From NCBI RefSeq assembly GCF_006517625.1, contig NZ_VHQI01000001.1:564180-628179 (forward strand): 64,000 nt of DNA, in the 5' to 3' direction. Made by a program: the position numbers and the translations under genes. This document shows positions 1 to 8,878 of this stretch, one piece after another; position 1 is the first letter of the stretch, and each line of letters begins with the position of its first letter. Origin of the DNA: Mixta tenebrionis. Its GTDB lineage: Bacteria; Pseudomonadota; Gammaproteobacteria; Enterobacterales; Enterobacteriaceae. The notes beneath the pieces were generated by a model that did not search any database, had not been told where the DNA came from, and was given only the letters and a program-made list of their open reading frames with translations.

Positions 1-1
1 G

Positions 2-76
2 TGGGTTTGGCTGGTACAGCTGCTGACTTATTGGTGCGTTACGCGCCTGACTGAAAAGATGAGGATAAAACAATGA
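2..76 (+). CDS. 3' end of an upstream gene (partial, tentative)
   Basis: An open frame enters from the window edge and ends in TGA at 74-76, overlapping the ATG of ybjG (73-75) in the classic ATGA arrangement. The visible 24 residues are hydrophobic then basic (WLVQLLTYW, ending RLTEKMRIKQ), which would suit the cytoplasmic tail of a membrane protein. A 24-codon open frame is not significant by itself; only the stop/start overlap argues for a real gene translationally coupled to ybjG. The product cannot be identified. Confidence 0.35.
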   Translation, partial: WVWLVQLLTYWCVTRLTEKMRIKQ

Positions 77-672
77 CAGAAGAGTTGAACCGGATGCTGT
101 TTCTCTGGATCAACGCCACGCCACACTCTGCGGCCTGGTTACTGCAGCTGGCGACCTTTATCGCCAAAGATTTAATCGCCATTGTTCCGCTGCTGATCGT
201 AGCGCTCTGGCTGTGGGGGCCGCACAGCGCAACGCGCGTGCTGGTGCTGAAAACCGGCATCGCCCTGCTCTGTGCGCTGACGATATCCTGGTGCATGGGC
301 CAGCTGTTCCCTCATCCGCGTCCTTTCGCTATCGGCTTCGGCCATCAGTTTCTTGCCCATGCGCCGGACGACTCCTGGCCCAGCGATCACGGCACCACCA
401 TTTTTACCTTCGCGCTGGCGTTTATCAGCTGGCATCGCATCTGGTCCGGCATTTTGCTGCTGGCGATCGGCGGCGCTATCGCCTGGTCGCGCGTCTATCT
501 GGGCGTACACTGGCCGATGGATATGCTGGGCGGGCTGCTGGTTGGCATGCTGGGCTGTCTGTTTTCACAGCTGGCATGGCCCTGGTATGGCGAACCTTTA
601 ATGAAATATCTGCAGCAGGTTTATCGTCTGCTTTTTTCCGTTCCTATCAGAAAAGGCTGGGTACGTAATTAA
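73..672 (+). CDS. ybjG: Undecaprenyl-diphosphatase YbjG (PAP2 family)
   Basis: Integral membrane PAP2 phosphatase that dephosphorylates undecaprenyl pyrophosphate on the periplasmic side, recycling the lipid carrier for peptidoglycan and other envelope polymers. The 199 residues match the E. coli YbjG length (about 198). The three acid-phosphatase signatures are present: HPRPF around residue 77, PSDHGTTIF around 103, and SRVYLGVHWPMDMLGG around 140, which supplies the catalytic His and Asp. Several hydrophobic helices flank them. The start has GAGGAT about 8 bases upstream and may be coupled to an upstream gene. A terminator follows at 686. In E. coli ybjG also lies near dacC, which supports orthology. 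Confidence 0.9.
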   Translation: MTEELNRMLFLWINATPHSAAWLLQLATFIAKDLIAIVPLLIVALWLWGPHSATRVLVLKTGIALLCALTISWCMGQLFPHPRPFAIGFGHQFLAHAPDDSWPSDHGTTIFTFALAFISWHRIWSGILLLAIGGAIAWSRVYLGVHWPMDMLGGLLVGMLGCLFSQLAWPWYGEPLMKYLQQVYRLLFSVPIRKGWVRN

Positions 673-685
673 ATGCGTCTGGCTT

Positions 686-718
686 ACGGGTCCATTTCTG
701 GGCCCGTTTTTATCTTTT
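686..718 (+). terminator. Rho-independent terminator after ybjG
   Basis: An 8-bp stem (ACGGGTCC pairing with GGGCCCGT, one G-T wobble, six-base loop) is followed by a T-rich run. It lies 14 bases after the ybjG stop. Confidence 0.8.
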
Positions 719-1017
719 TCCGTTCGCTTTAATTTATCGTCATCCCTTATTTATTGCGCAACTGCTCCGGCTAATGGGTATGTTTGCCCTTTTTCGTTGC
801 GCAAAATCAATAAAATCACCATGATAAACGGCTAAGTAACTGATAAATAAATCTCGCAAACAAAGATCTGTATAAAAAACAAACACTCCGGACGTTATAT
901 CACGCTGCAACATTAGCTAAAATACAGCTTTTTTATCCACATTCCCCAACAAAGCCAGATAATTAAATTAAAAACTATTAAACATCCAGATTATCAGACC
1001 TGAATTATTCTCAGGAT

Positions 1018-1033
1018 TGTGATCTTTATCACC
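1018..1033 (+). promoter_or_regulatory. CRP-like box upstream of the sdaC-type gene
   Basis: TGTGA-N6-TCACC matches the CRP consensus TGTGA-N6-TCACA at 9 of 10 fixed positions. It lies in the AT-rich 517-base gap between ybjG and the sdaC-type gene, about 165 bases before the start codon. A GATAAT hexamer at 1068-1073 could be a -10 element, but no convincing -35 or transcription start could be fixed. E. coli sdaC is known to respond to CRP. The rest of the gap (719-1189) shows no coding signal. Confidence 0.55.
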
Positions 1034-1189
1034 TGTTACCGATATGTCAGCACTTTTAACTTATTTCGATAATGGTAGAGTGTGCCGCGAAAGTGGACTC
1101 CCATTTTTTATTTACCCGAAGCGAAATATTGCGCGTACGACGCCCAATGCCGAGGGTTTTGTATTTATACGTTATTTATGGAGATGGTA

Positions 1190-2476
1190 ATGGCCTCACA
1201 GCAAACCGCAATCCAGACCGGACAGACGACAGCAAATGCCAGAACTTGGCGTAAAACCGATACGATGTGGATGCTGGGACTTTATGGCACAGCAATTGGC
1301 GCAGGGGTGCTCTTCCTGCCGATTAACGCCGGGATCGGCGGCCTGGTGCCGCTTATTATTATGGCGCTGCTGGCTTTTCCGATGACCTACTTTTCGCACC
1401 GCGGCCTGTGCCGGTTCGTGCTGTCAGGCAGCAATCCTGGCGAAGATATTACCGAGGTGGTGGAAGAACATTTCGGCGTGGGCGCGGGTAAAATCATTAC
1501 GCTGCTCTACTTTTTTGCCATCTACCCGATTCTGCTGGTTTACAGCGTGGCGATTACCAATACGGTAGAGAGTTTCCTTACCCATCAGCTGCATATCCAG
1601 GCGCCGCCGCGCGTGCTGCTGTCGCTGCTGCTGATTGTCGGCCTGATGATGATTATCCGCTTCGGTAAAGAAGCGATTGTCAAAACCATGAGCCTGCTGG
1701 TATTCCCTTTTGTCGCCGTGCTGATGCTGCTGGCGCTGTGGCTGATCCCTAACTGGAGCACGGCGATTTTTCAGCAGGCTTCGCTGAGCGGCAACGGCGA
1801 CGGCCTGGTGATGACCATGTGGCTGGCGCTGCCGGTCATGGTGTTCTCCTTTAACCACTCGCCGATTATTTCCGCTTTCGCCGTTGCGAAACGTGAAGAA
1901 TATGGCGCAGAGGCCGAGGCGAAATGTTCACGTGTCCTGGCGTTCAGCCATGTGATGATGGTGCTGACGGTGATGTTCTTCGTCTTCAGCTGCGTGCTCT
2001 CGCTTTCTCCCGCCAACCTGGCAGAGGCGAAAGCGCAAAACATCTCGATCCTCTCTTATCTGGCGAACCACTTTAATACGCCGATGATGGCGTGGCTGGC
2101 GCCGATTGTGGCGATGGTTGCGATCACCAAATCTTTCCTCGGCCACTATCTGGGCGCACGCGAAGGCTTCAACGGGCTGATTATTAAATCACTGCGCGGA
2201 CGCGGCAAAACCATCAATGAAAACAAGCTGAACCGCCTGACCGCGCTGTTTATGCTGCTGACGACCTGGCTGGTCGCCACCTGGAATCCCAGCATTCTCG
2301 GTATGATCGAGACGCTTGGCGGCCCGGTGATTGCGGTGCTGCTGTTCCTGATGCCGATGTACGCCATCAATAAAGTGCCGGCGATGCGTCGCTACAGCGG
2401 CGCGCTGAGCAACATCTTCGTGGTGCTGATCGGACTGATTTCCATCTCCGCTATCGTCTGGTCGCTGCTGGGATAA
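1190..2476 (+). CDS. sdaC: Serine transporter, SdaC-type (HAAAP family)
   Basis: Inner-membrane amino acid:proton symporter of the hydroxy/aromatic amino acid permease family, predicted to import L-serine. The 428 residues compare with 429 in E. coli SdaC, and similarity begins right after the start (WRKTDTMWMLGLYGTAIGAG) and runs to the end. About 11 hydrophobic helices are visible. I chose the ATG at 1190 over an earlier in-frame ATG at 1082 because GGAG lies 6 bases upstream and the extra 36 residues look non-coding. In E. coli sdaC precedes the serine deaminase gene sdaB; here it stands alone between ybjG and dacC, so it may be a second, relocated copy. A CRP-like box lies upstream. Confidence 0.85.
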   Translation: MASQQTAIQTGQTTANARTWRKTDTMWMLGLYGTAIGAGVLFLPINAGIGGLVPLIIMALLAFPMTYFSHRGLCRFVLSGSNPGEDITEVVEEHFGVGAGKIITLLYFFAIYPILLVYSVAITNTVESFLTHQLHIQAPPRVLLSLLLIVGLMMIIRFGKEAIVKTMSLLVFPFVAVLMLLALWLIPNWSTAIFQQASLSGNGDGLVMTMWLALPVMVFSFNHSPIISAFAVAKREEYGAEAEAKCSRVLAFSHVMMVLTVMFFVFSCVLSLSPANLAEAKAQNISILSYLANHFNTPMMAWLAPIVAMVAITKSFLGHYLGAREGFNGLIIKSLRGRGKTINENKLNRLTALFMLLTTWLVATWNPSILGMIETLGGPVIAVLLFLMPMYAINKVPAMRRYSGALSNIFVVLIGLISISAIVWSLLG

Positions 2477-2491
2477 TCCTGACGTAAAAAA

Positions 2492-2513
2492 AACCACCTG
2501 CAAGCAGGTGGTT
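2492..2513. terminator. Hairpin downstream of the sdaC-type gene
   Basis: A 9-bp perfect stem (AACCACCTG and CAGGTGGTT) with a four-base loop. The A-tract lies on the left, so the U-tract would form only on minus-strand transcripts. It may be a second stop for transcription coming from dacC, or an RNA 3'-end stabiliser. Confidence 0.5.
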
Positions 2514-2557
2514 AGCCCCACACAAAGTTCGCCCTTGCCAGCGAGAGGGCGACAGAT

Positions 2558-2586
2558 AAAAAAGGTCGGCGATGCCGACCTTTTTT
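2558..2586. terminator. Bidirectional terminator between convergent sdaC-type gene and dacC
   Basis: AAAAAAGGTCGGC, a short loop, then GCCGACCTTTTTT: a GC-rich stem flanked by A- and T-tracts on both sides, placed between two convergent genes. Confidence 0.85.
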
Positions 2587-2622
2587 ATTGGCGGCTGCGG
2601 CGCCTTTCCGCGCCGCGCCACG

Positions 2623-3825
2623 TTATGAGAACCACTGTCCAAACCAGCCGTTCAGCTTCATCATCACATAATCGACGATGCGGCTAAAGAAGCTTCCCTC
2701 TGCCACCGGCTCCAGCACCACCAGCGGCTGTTGCGCAATGGTTTTCCCCTCCAGCTGGAAATCGATAGTGCCCACCGGCTGATACTTTTTCAGCGGCGCC
2801 TGTAAGGAAGGCGTACTGAGCGTAAAGGTGGCCTTAAGGTTCTTCATCTGCCCTTTCGGAATGGTCAGCGCCACATCCTTCGCCACGCCAAGGTTGACCT
2901 CATTACGATCGCCAAACCAGACGCGCTGCTGATTAAACGGCGCATCGGCCTTAATCGGCGTCACCGTTTCAAAAAAGCGGAAGCCCCACGTCAGCAGCTT
3001 TTCGCTTTCACGGAAACGGATACTGTCGGTAGCCGCGCCCATCACTACCGAAATCAAACGCATATCGCCCTCGGTAGCGGAGGCGACCAGGTTGTTGCCG
3101 GCGCCGGCCGTATGGCCGGTCTTGATGCCGTCAACCTTAAGATTGCTGCTCCACAACAGGCGATTACGGTTGCGCTGGGTAATATTATTAAAGGTAAAAG
3201 ATTTCTCTTTATTCAGCGCATACTCTTCCGGCACGTCGCGGATCAGCGCCTGACCAATCAGCGCCATATCGCGCGCGGTGCTGTACTGCCCCTCCGCATC
3301 AAGGCCGTGTACGGTTTTAAAATGGGTGTTTTTCAGCCCCAGCGCGCGCACATAATTATTCATCAACCCGACAAAGGCATCCTGACTGCCCGCCACATAA
3401 TCGGCCAGCGCAATGCTGGCGTCGTTACCTGACTGAATCACTATGCCTTTATTCAGCTCCGACACCGGAATGCGATCGCCAGGCTTCAGGAACATTAGCG
3501 AAGAGCCTTTCAGTATCGGGTTGCCGGTAGCCCAGGCATCCGTACCAACGGTAACCATATCGTCCCTGGTAATCTTGCCGCTTTTCAGCGCCTGGCCGAT
3601 AACATAGCTGGACATCATTTTGGTCAGGCTGGCGGGATCGAGCCGATCGTCGGCGTTGGCCTCGGCCAGTACGTGTCCGCTGGCATAGTCCATGAGAATC
3701 CACGACTTAGCTTCGATCTGCGGCGCATCGGGCGCCTGTTCGGCGTTAACTACAACGGGAAGCAGCAGCAGCGTGCCGCTTATCGCCAGGGTGCAAAAGC
3801 TGGCATGAAGGCGCATTTTTTTCAT
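2623..3825 (-). CDS. dacC: D-alanyl-D-alanine carboxypeptidase DacC (PBP6)
   Basis: Low-molecular-mass penicillin-binding protein that removes the terminal D-Ala from peptidoglycan pentapeptides. It has 400 residues, the same as E. coli DacC. A signal peptide ends near residue 28 (VVVNA). The S11 peptidase motifs are in order: Ser66-Leu-Thr-Lys69, Ser132-Gly-Asn134 and Lys235-Thr-Gly237. The C-terminal beta-rich domain ends in an amphipathic helix ([14 protein letters not shown]) that anchors such enzymes to the outer face of the inner membrane. It stands as a single gene, convergent with the sdaC-type gene and sharing its terminator. PBP5 (DacA) is similar, but the neighbourhood matches the E. 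coli dacC locus. Confidence 0.93.
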   Translation of the reverse strand: MKKMRLHASFCTLAISGTLLLLPVVVNAEQAPDAPQIEAKSWILMDYASGHVLAEANADDRLDPASLTKMMSSYVIGQALKSGKITRDDMVTVGTDAWATGNPILKGSSLMFLKPGDRIPVSELNKGIVIQSGNDASIALADYVAGSQDAFVGLMNNYVRALGLKNTHFKTVHGLDAEGQYSTARDMALIGQALIRDVPEEYALNKEKSFTFNNITQRNRNRLLWSSNLKVDGIKTGHTAGAGNNLVASATEGDMRLISVVMGAATDSIRFRESEKLLTWGFRFFETVTPIKADAPFNQQRVWFGDRNEVNLGVAKDVALTIPKGQMKNLKATFTLSTPSLQAPLKKYQPVGTIDFQLEGKTIAQQPLVVLEPVAEGSFFSRIVDYVMMKLNGWFGQWFS

Positions 3826-4077
3826 GTTGAGATCGGATAACCTGTGGAAAAATCATATGTTTCATAAGGATATGAAACGCAGCATCCTACGCTAACCCGT
3901 CAGCGCAGCGATTAAAACCGTTACATCGTAAAGTTTTTTAGATTTTATTAGATAAACCTTAGCGCGCGTATTAATGCAGCACTTATTACCTGCGACTGAT
4001 TCTGATTTTGCAGAAAAGCGCCAGGACGATCACAAAACTCCGCTAACCTGAAAAAAACTGGCCGGAGGAGAACCACC

Positions 4078-4734
4078 GTGGATTTAGCGCTGTTCGATCT
4101 AGACAGAACGTTAATTTGCGCCGACAGCAACAGCCTGTGGATACGCTGGCTGGTTTCGCAGGGCTATGCGCCCGAAACGCTGATCGCTGAAGAAGAAGTG
4201 CTGATGGCGCAGTATTGCCAGGGCGCGCTGCCGCTGGAGATCTATATGCAGCGTACGCTGGCGCCGCTGACGGGTATGGCGACCCTGACGGTCAGCGGCT
4301 GGACGCGACGATTCATTCAGCGCGATATCGTCCCGCGCGTCTATCCCGCGGCGCGTGAGCGGCTCGCGTGGCATCACCGACGCGGCGATACCATTATGCT
4401 GATCTCCACCTGCGGCGAACATCTGATGGCGCCGATTGCGCAACGGCTCGGCGCCCACGGCGCGCTGGGCGTCGGCGTGGAGATTATCGCCGATCGCTAC
4501 AGCGGCGCGCCGGGCGCGGCAGCGGCGTGGCGCGACGGCAAAGCGACGCGCGTGGCCGACTGGCGGGCGCGTCAGCAGCAGCAGCGCTTTCAACACACCT
4601 GGGCCTACGGCGACTCCGTCAGCGATCTGCCGCTGTTGCAGCTGGCGGATCACGCCTGCGCCATCAATCCCGACGCGCCGCTGTTACAGGAAGCGCAGCA
4701 GCGCGGCTGGGAAATAGCCCGCTGGGTGAAATAA
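4078..4734 (+). CDS. HAD-superfamily phosphatase, subfamily IB (SerB-like)
   Basis: 218-residue cytoplasmic hydrolase with the HAD motifs: FDLDRTL at residues 5-11 (nucleophile and acid Asp), LISTCGEH around 107 (motif II Ser/Thr), and YGDSVSDLPLL around 176 (metal-binding Asp pair). The helical cap between motifs I and II is that of the IB group, which contains phosphoserine and related small-molecule phosphatases; the substrate is not readable. The start is GTG at 4078 with a strong GGAGGAG seven bases upstream. It is divergent from dacC. E. coli has deoR at this place, so the gene is an insertion or replacement relative to that genome. Confidence 0.8.
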   Translation: MDLALFDLDRTLICADSNSLWIRWLVSQGYAPETLIAEEEVLMAQYCQGALPLEIYMQRTLAPLTGMATLTVSGWTRRFIQRDIVPRVYPAARERLAWHHRRGDTIMLISTCGEHLMAPIAQRLGAHGALGVGVEIIADRYSGAPGAAAAWRDGKATRVADWRARQQQQRFQHTWAYGDSVSDLPLLQLADHACAINPDAPLLQEAQQRGWEIARWVK

Positions 4735-4756
4735 GCGACGCCAGGCGCGCGTAACC

Positions 4757-5872
4757 TCAGGGCGCCAGACCTACCTTTAACAGCTTGCCGTTGCGCTCGT
4801 CGGTCAGCACATAGAGGTAGCCATCCGGCCCCTGCCGCACATCGCGGATGCGTTCGCCGCGATCCTGCAACAGGCGCTCCTCCTGCGTTACCCGTTCACC
4901 GTCCAGGCTGAGACGAATCAGGCTTTTCTCTTTCAGCGCGCCGATAAACAGCGAATTTTTCCACGACGGAAAGCGTGCGCTGTGATAGAACGCCATGCCG
5001 CTGACGGCGGGCGATTTTTTCCACCAGTAAACCGGCTGCTCGGTGCCCGCCGCCTCGCCGCCCTGCGCCTGCGGCACTTTCTCACCACTGTAATCAACGC
5101 CCCAGGTGGCAACTGGCCAGCCGTAATTTTTGCCTTTTTGCGGGATATTCACCTCATCGCCGCCGCGCGGGCCATGCTCGCTTTCCCATATCTGCTGCGT
5201 CCAGGGATTAAGCGCCAGCCCCTGCGGGTTGCGTAAGCCCAAAGCCCAGATTTCCGGACGCGCATTTTTACGCCCGACGAAAGGGTTATCCTGCGGTACC
5301 GAACCGTCGGCATTCAGGCGCACCAGCTTACCCTGTAGCTTATCCAGCTGTTGCGCCGTCTGAGCCTGGAAGTTATCGCCAAAGGCGATCCACAGATATC
5401 CCTGACCATCGAAAGCGATACGGGTGCCCAGGTTGGCGCCGCCGGAGAGCTTCGGCTCCTGACGCAGCACGACATTAAAATCGCTCAGCTGGCGGCTGTC
5501 CGCGCTAAGCTGACCATAGCCAACCACCGCGCCGGCGTTTCCCTGACGATCTGCCTCGGTATAGCTCAGCCAGAGACGGCGGCTTTGCGCGAAATCGGGC
5601 GCCAGCGCCACATCCAGCAGGCCGCCCTGACGCTGGCTCCATACTTCAGGCACGCCGCCAATCGGCGCCGACAGCCCTTTATCCGGCTGCCACAGCCGCA
5701 GCGTTCCTGAACGTTCAGTAATCAGCAGGCTTTTATTATCCGGCAGAAAGGCCAGCGCCCAGGGATGATCGAGCTTATCCTGTAGCTGCTGCACCGTTAC
5801 CTGCGCGGCCAGCAGCGGCGTGGTCACCAGCAGGGCCGCGCCTGCTGCCAGAGAAATTAACGGACGTATCAT
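4757..5872 (-). CDS. yliI: Soluble aldose sugar dehydrogenase YliI (PQQ-dependent)
   Basis: Periplasmic six-bladed beta-propeller glucose/sorbosone dehydrogenase family enzyme that oxidises aldose sugars using PQQ. It has 371 residues, equal to E. coli YliI, with a signal peptide (cleavage after about residue 22, TPLLAAQ). Typical family segments are visible: HPWALAFLPD, the SYTEADRQGN strand, GDNFQAQT, and the conserved ESEHGPRGGDEVN near residue 235 with its catalytic His. No PQQ synthesis genes are in the window, so the cofactor may be scavenged. It ends 22 bases from the HAD gene (convergent). Confidence 0.9.
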   Translation of the reverse strand: MIRPLISLAAGAALLVTTPLLAAQVTVQQLQDKLDHPWALAFLPDNKSLLITERSGTLRLWQPDKGLSAPIGGVPEVWSQRQGGLLDVALAPDFAQSRRLWLSYTEADRQGNAGAVVGYGQLSADSRQLSDFNVVLRQEPKLSGGANLGTRIAFDGQGYLWIAFGDNFQAQTAQQLDKLQGKLVRLNADGSVPQDNPFVGRKNARPEIWALGLRNPQGLALNPWTQQIWESEHGPRGGDEVNIPQKGKNYGWPVATWGVDYSGEKVPQAQGGEAAGTEQPVYWWKKSPAVSGMAFYHSARFPSWKNSLFIGALKEKSLIRLSLDGERVTQEERLLQDRGERIRDVRQGPDGYLYVLTDERNGKLLKVGLAP

Positions 5873-5980
5873 TGTGCGCTCCTCAGGGAAACTTAGCGTA
5901 AAGGTAGCAGTAAAAGCGGCGGCGTTTTGCCCGTTACGCCAGCCGGGGACAAGAGCTTGGCGCTGACAGCCGGCAAATAC

Positions 5981-6403
5981 TTATCCTTCCTCTCCCGCCA
6001 GACTGGTGCTGACACGCAGCCTATAGAGATCGATAGCCTTATCGCGGATAACATTCATCCTGGCTTCCGCCGCCACCAGCGGCCATATGCTTCCTTGCTG
6101 TTGCTGATAATAGGCGGCGATCGCCTCGTTATAGCTCTCCTTATACTGAATCCAGCTACGCTGCGCGGCCCTGATTTTTTGCCGGGCGCTCTCAGTTTGA
6201 TCTTTAAGCAGCAGCCGGTACTGATTATTCAGTTCGTCGTCCCACTGGCGGGTAGCCTTTACATAGCACTGGCTATTTTCAACGGTCGTATTGGCCTGCA
6301 TTTTACAGTTCTCTAGCTGCTTATCGATCGCCTCTCCCGGCTGCTGCGCCATACCGACAGCAGGGAACATGATGGATATCAGCCATAGCGGTGTTATTTT
6401 CAT
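5981..6403 (-). CDS. DUF1311/LprI-like periplasmic protein
   Basis: 140-residue secreted protein: signal peptide at residues 1-19 (ending VGMAQ), then an alpha-helical domain with paired cysteines (residues 33 and 46) and the family pattern of a conserved tyrosine/leucine stretch (NNQYRLLL) followed by RAAQRSWIQYKE. This matches the DUF1311 (lysozyme inhibitor LprI N-terminal) family. Several members bind lysozyme or act in the envelope, but the role here is unknown. It stands between yliI and an oxidoreductase gene on the same strand, with gaps of about 110 and 54 bases. Confidence 0.75.
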   Translation of the reverse strand: MKITPLWLISIMFPAVGMAQQPGEAIDKQLENCKMQANTTVENSQCYVKATRQWDDELNNQYRLLLKDQTESARQKIRAAQRSWIQYKESYNEAIAAYYQQQQGSIWPLVAAEARMNVIRDKAIDLYRLRVSTSLAGEEG

Positions 6404-6457
6404 CGCTTCACCTTATTTAACCCCGTTGAGATCGGCCCGGCTGACCGATGTCTGTAT

Positions 6458-7432
6458 TCACGCTTGCTGTTCAAAAGGAAAACGGATGCCCCAGCGCTGG
6501 CGGATATCAGTCATCAGCGCGACCACATCTTCCGTCAGATAGTGCAGTGGATTGCTGCCCTGCGCGATATATTGTTCAACGTTGAGAATTTCATACTGCA
6601 AGGCACGCTCGCTTTCACCTGCCTCAATGATTTCGCTACTGCCATCCGCCCAGTTAAGCATAGCCCGCTGCGCGCGCGGGAAATCATCCACGGTGACGGA
6701 ACCTTTTTCACAGGCGATAAGGCCACACTTCGGCATTTTGGCGCGGAACGCCAGTGAAATGGTGGCGATCTCATTGCTGTTATTTTGCAGCAGTATGCCC
6801 GACTGTTCATCCACGCCGGTGCTGAACTGGCTTACGGTAGTCAACAGTCGATCGGGCTGGCTGGAGAGGAAAAAGCGCGCGAACGATAGCGCATAGGTGC
6901 CGATATCAAGCAGCGCGCCGCCCGCCAGCTCAGGGTTAAAAAAACGGTTCTCTGGATCGGGCTCTTTAATCGAGCCAAAGGAGACCTGGATCATTTTCAC
7001 TTTTCCCAGCTCACCTGCGGTAATCAGCGCTTTCAGCTGATGATACAGCGGCATATGAAACAGCGTCATCGCTTCAGCAACGATCAGCTTTTTCTGCTGC
7101 GCCAGCCGGTTGATTTCATTCAGCTCGCTGCTGCTGACCACTATCGCTTTTTCCACCAACAGGTGTTTACCCTGCTCCAGCGCCAGCTTCATCCAGCCGA
7201 AATGGCTGGCGTGCGGCGTGGAGATATAGACCGCATCGATCTGCGGATCGCTCAGCAGCCGCGCAATATCGTCATCCACACGCTCAATAGCGTAGCGCTG
7301 TGCAAAGGCCAGCCCTTTCTCGCGGTTTCTGGCGCCAACCGCATAGACTTTTCTCTCCATTGCCGCCATTGCGGCGGCAAACTGCCGGGCAATGGCGCCC
7401 GGCCCAATAATGGCCCAATTTAACGGCTTCAT
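6458..7432 (-). CDS. Gfo/Idh/MocA-family oxidoreductase
   Basis: 324-residue NAD(P)-dependent oxidoreductase. The N-terminal Rossmann fold starts at residue 5 (AIIGPGAIARQFA). The family motif around residue 95 reads EKAIV rather than the usual EKP, keeping the catalytic lysine. The C-terminal alpha/beta domain holds GGALLDIGTYALSFARFF with the conserved Asp and Tyr. Members act on sugars, inositols or dihydrodiols; the substrate cannot be named. Its stop lies 54 bases before the LprI-like gene. It borders the AT-rich islet that starts just upstream. Confidence 0.82.
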   Translation of the reverse strand: MKPLNWAIIGPGAIARQFAAAMAAMERKVYAVGARNREKGLAFAQRYAIERVDDDIARLLSDPQIDAVYISTPHASHFGWMKLALEQGKHLLVEKAIVVSSSELNEINRLAQQKKLIVAEAMTLFHMPLYHQLKALITAGELGKVKMIQVSFGSIKEPDPENRFFNPELAGGALLDIGTYALSFARFFLSSQPDRLLTTVSQFSTGVDEQSGILLQNNSNEIATISLAFRAKMPKCGLIACEKGSVTVDDFPRAQRAMLNWADGSSEIIEAGESERALQYEILNVEQYIAQGSNPLHYLTEDVVALMTDIRQRWGIRFPFEQQA

Positions 7433-7618
7433 TTTTCATCCTTTTTGCTTATCCAAAGGATAAGTGTAGACAGGCAAAAAGCACGGCGTGGAGGTTAAGG
7501 AAGGGCCAAGGCGAAAAGAATGGTGCAGATATATAGTTTGATTTGCTGGCGGAAAATGAGTCGCAACATCATCGTCCTGCTTTGGCTGCTCCGACAATTA
7601 TTTTTAAAGTGCTCTTTT

Positions 7619-8062
7619 TTATTTAACCGTTATGATAGTATCGTCCATTATGAGATTCACTTCACTCTTTCTGTTGTTTTCAATTCTCATCAACAGCTCT
7701 TTTTCAATACACTTATTTATATCTTTATTAAAGCACATCATATCGCGCGTTTCGGAATTGAAAATTCTGACATCACCTTCAGGTGGTGCTTTAAAACCTT
7801 CGCCATAGTTCCAGATACTGATATACCAGTCACCATTTCTCGCTGGAACAGGAATATTAAATTCATGCTTTAATTTTTGTTTATTTTCTTTCCACCACGC
7901 TATTTTCCCTTTTTCAGTCACAGGAAAATGTTTAACAGCAATATTTGAAAAATTTAACTCTTGATCGGTTACTATTATCTCGGCGCGACTGTTAGAAATA
8001 ATATAAATCACAGCAATAACTAATAATATAGCCATTAAGATTACTATTTTATTTTTAAGCAT
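7619..8062 (-). CDS. DUF943 family membrane protein
   Basis: 147-residue protein with one N-terminal transmembrane helix (residues 6-24, IVILMAILLVIAVIYIISN) and a small exported domain. Family features are the FP-T-KGKI-WW segment, the -FNIPVPA-GDW- stretch, WNYGEGF, and a Cys pair near the C-terminus (MCFNKDINKCIEKE). DUF943 proteins are common in Enterobacterales accessory loci, often near type VI secretion or polymorphic-toxin genes; an immunity role is plausible but unproven. The ATG at 8062 has AAAGGA eight bases upstream; an in-frame extension to 8206 exists only because the preceding gene is frameshifted. The start overlaps the ancestral stop of the DUF3289 gene, suggesting translational coupling. 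AT-rich, unlike its neighbours. Confidence 0.75.
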   Translation of the reverse strand: MLKNKIVILMAILLVIAVIYIISNSRAEIIVTDQELNFSNIAVKHFPVTEKGKIAWWKENKQKLKHEFNIPVPARNGDWYISIWNYGEGFKAPPEGDVRIFNSETRDMMCFNKDINKCIEKELLMRIENNRKSEVNLIMDDTIITVK

Positions 8063-8878
8063 ATTTTTTTCCTTTGATTGTGACATAGGTTTCCATATCT
8101 GTAAAAAAGGTTTAAAACCGTAGTTTTTAGAGCGTTGTAGTACAAACCATGTTTTAAAAAAATAAAGCTGACTAAATTTCCAGTTTCTTATATCGTCCTT
8201 GTCCAATCCGAAATGACCCTGAATTTTATATCTTATTAAAGCTCTATATTCATTCTGACCAATATCAAGCTCTTTTATGCAGATCGCTGTGCTGTAAGTA
8301 TCATGTACAGCTAAACCCAGCCCATAAAGTTATCCTGAATTCTTGTAAATTTCGGAAGCATACCGCCTTTGATATTTATTGATATTTGAGGTATTGCTTC
8401 CGAAGGCAGACTCTTTTTTTTCCCAATCGATATTTCTGTCCAATATTTCCTTAATTCTTTTTATTGAACTATTTGGTGATTTATCAGAAATAATATTATG
8501 ATTAAGTGCTGCATTCAAAAGTGCATTACTGAAACGGTGTCCGTTTGCCACCTGCATATGAGTAAACATATCCGTTATAATTCTGTTATAAGGCCCCCAA
8601 AAAGAAAAAGGCAATGTCAGTTTTCTCAAATCATCAAACATCAGTTGCACACATTGCTGTTTACTAAGCTTTTTCCCTGGTTTTGGTGAGTAAAAACGAT
8701 TCTGAGGGTGGCTAAAAGGAGAGATAAGTTCCATCGTACAGGGATTAACTACTGTAGACACATCTCGGAGATTGAGATGATTTCGCAGATATGTCTCTGT
8801 TAGATCACCATATCTCATATCATCTGAACTGCTATCGTTAAATCGTCTCTCTGTTGAATAGATGAGAATGGGTTCCAT
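8055..8878 (-). pseudogene. DUF3289 family gene broken by three single-base indels
   Basis: The first 140 or so residues (start ATG 8878, GAGG about 7 bases upstream; FNDSSSDDMRYGDLTE, LPFSFWGPYNRII) match DUF3289. Reading then shifts three times. An extra base in an A8 run (plus-strand T8, 8414-8421) moves the true frame, which continues SLPSEAIPQ and LPKFTRIQDNF. A base lost near 8316-8323 moves it back to GLAVHDTYSTAI, YKIQGHFGLD and FFKTWFVLQR. A base lost in a T7 run (now T6, plus strand A6 at 8103-8108) hides the native end FFTDMETYVTIKGKK, whose stop would be at 8055-8057. Each segment remains good family sequence, so the damage is recent or reflects homopolymer sequencing error. As written only a truncated 182-residue product is made. 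The ancestral stop overlaps the DUF943 start by 8 bases. Confidence 0.8.

Noticed and set aside
7520-7873. 117-codon plus-strand frame over the DUF943 gene
   Set aside because: It lies mostly antisense to DUF943 and shows no similarity or ribosome site.
8063-8206. N-terminal extension of the DUF943 protein (TTG start at 8206)
   Set aside because: The extension is the tail of the frameshifted DUF3289 gene; the ATG at 8062 has its own ribosome site and leads straight into the membrane helix.
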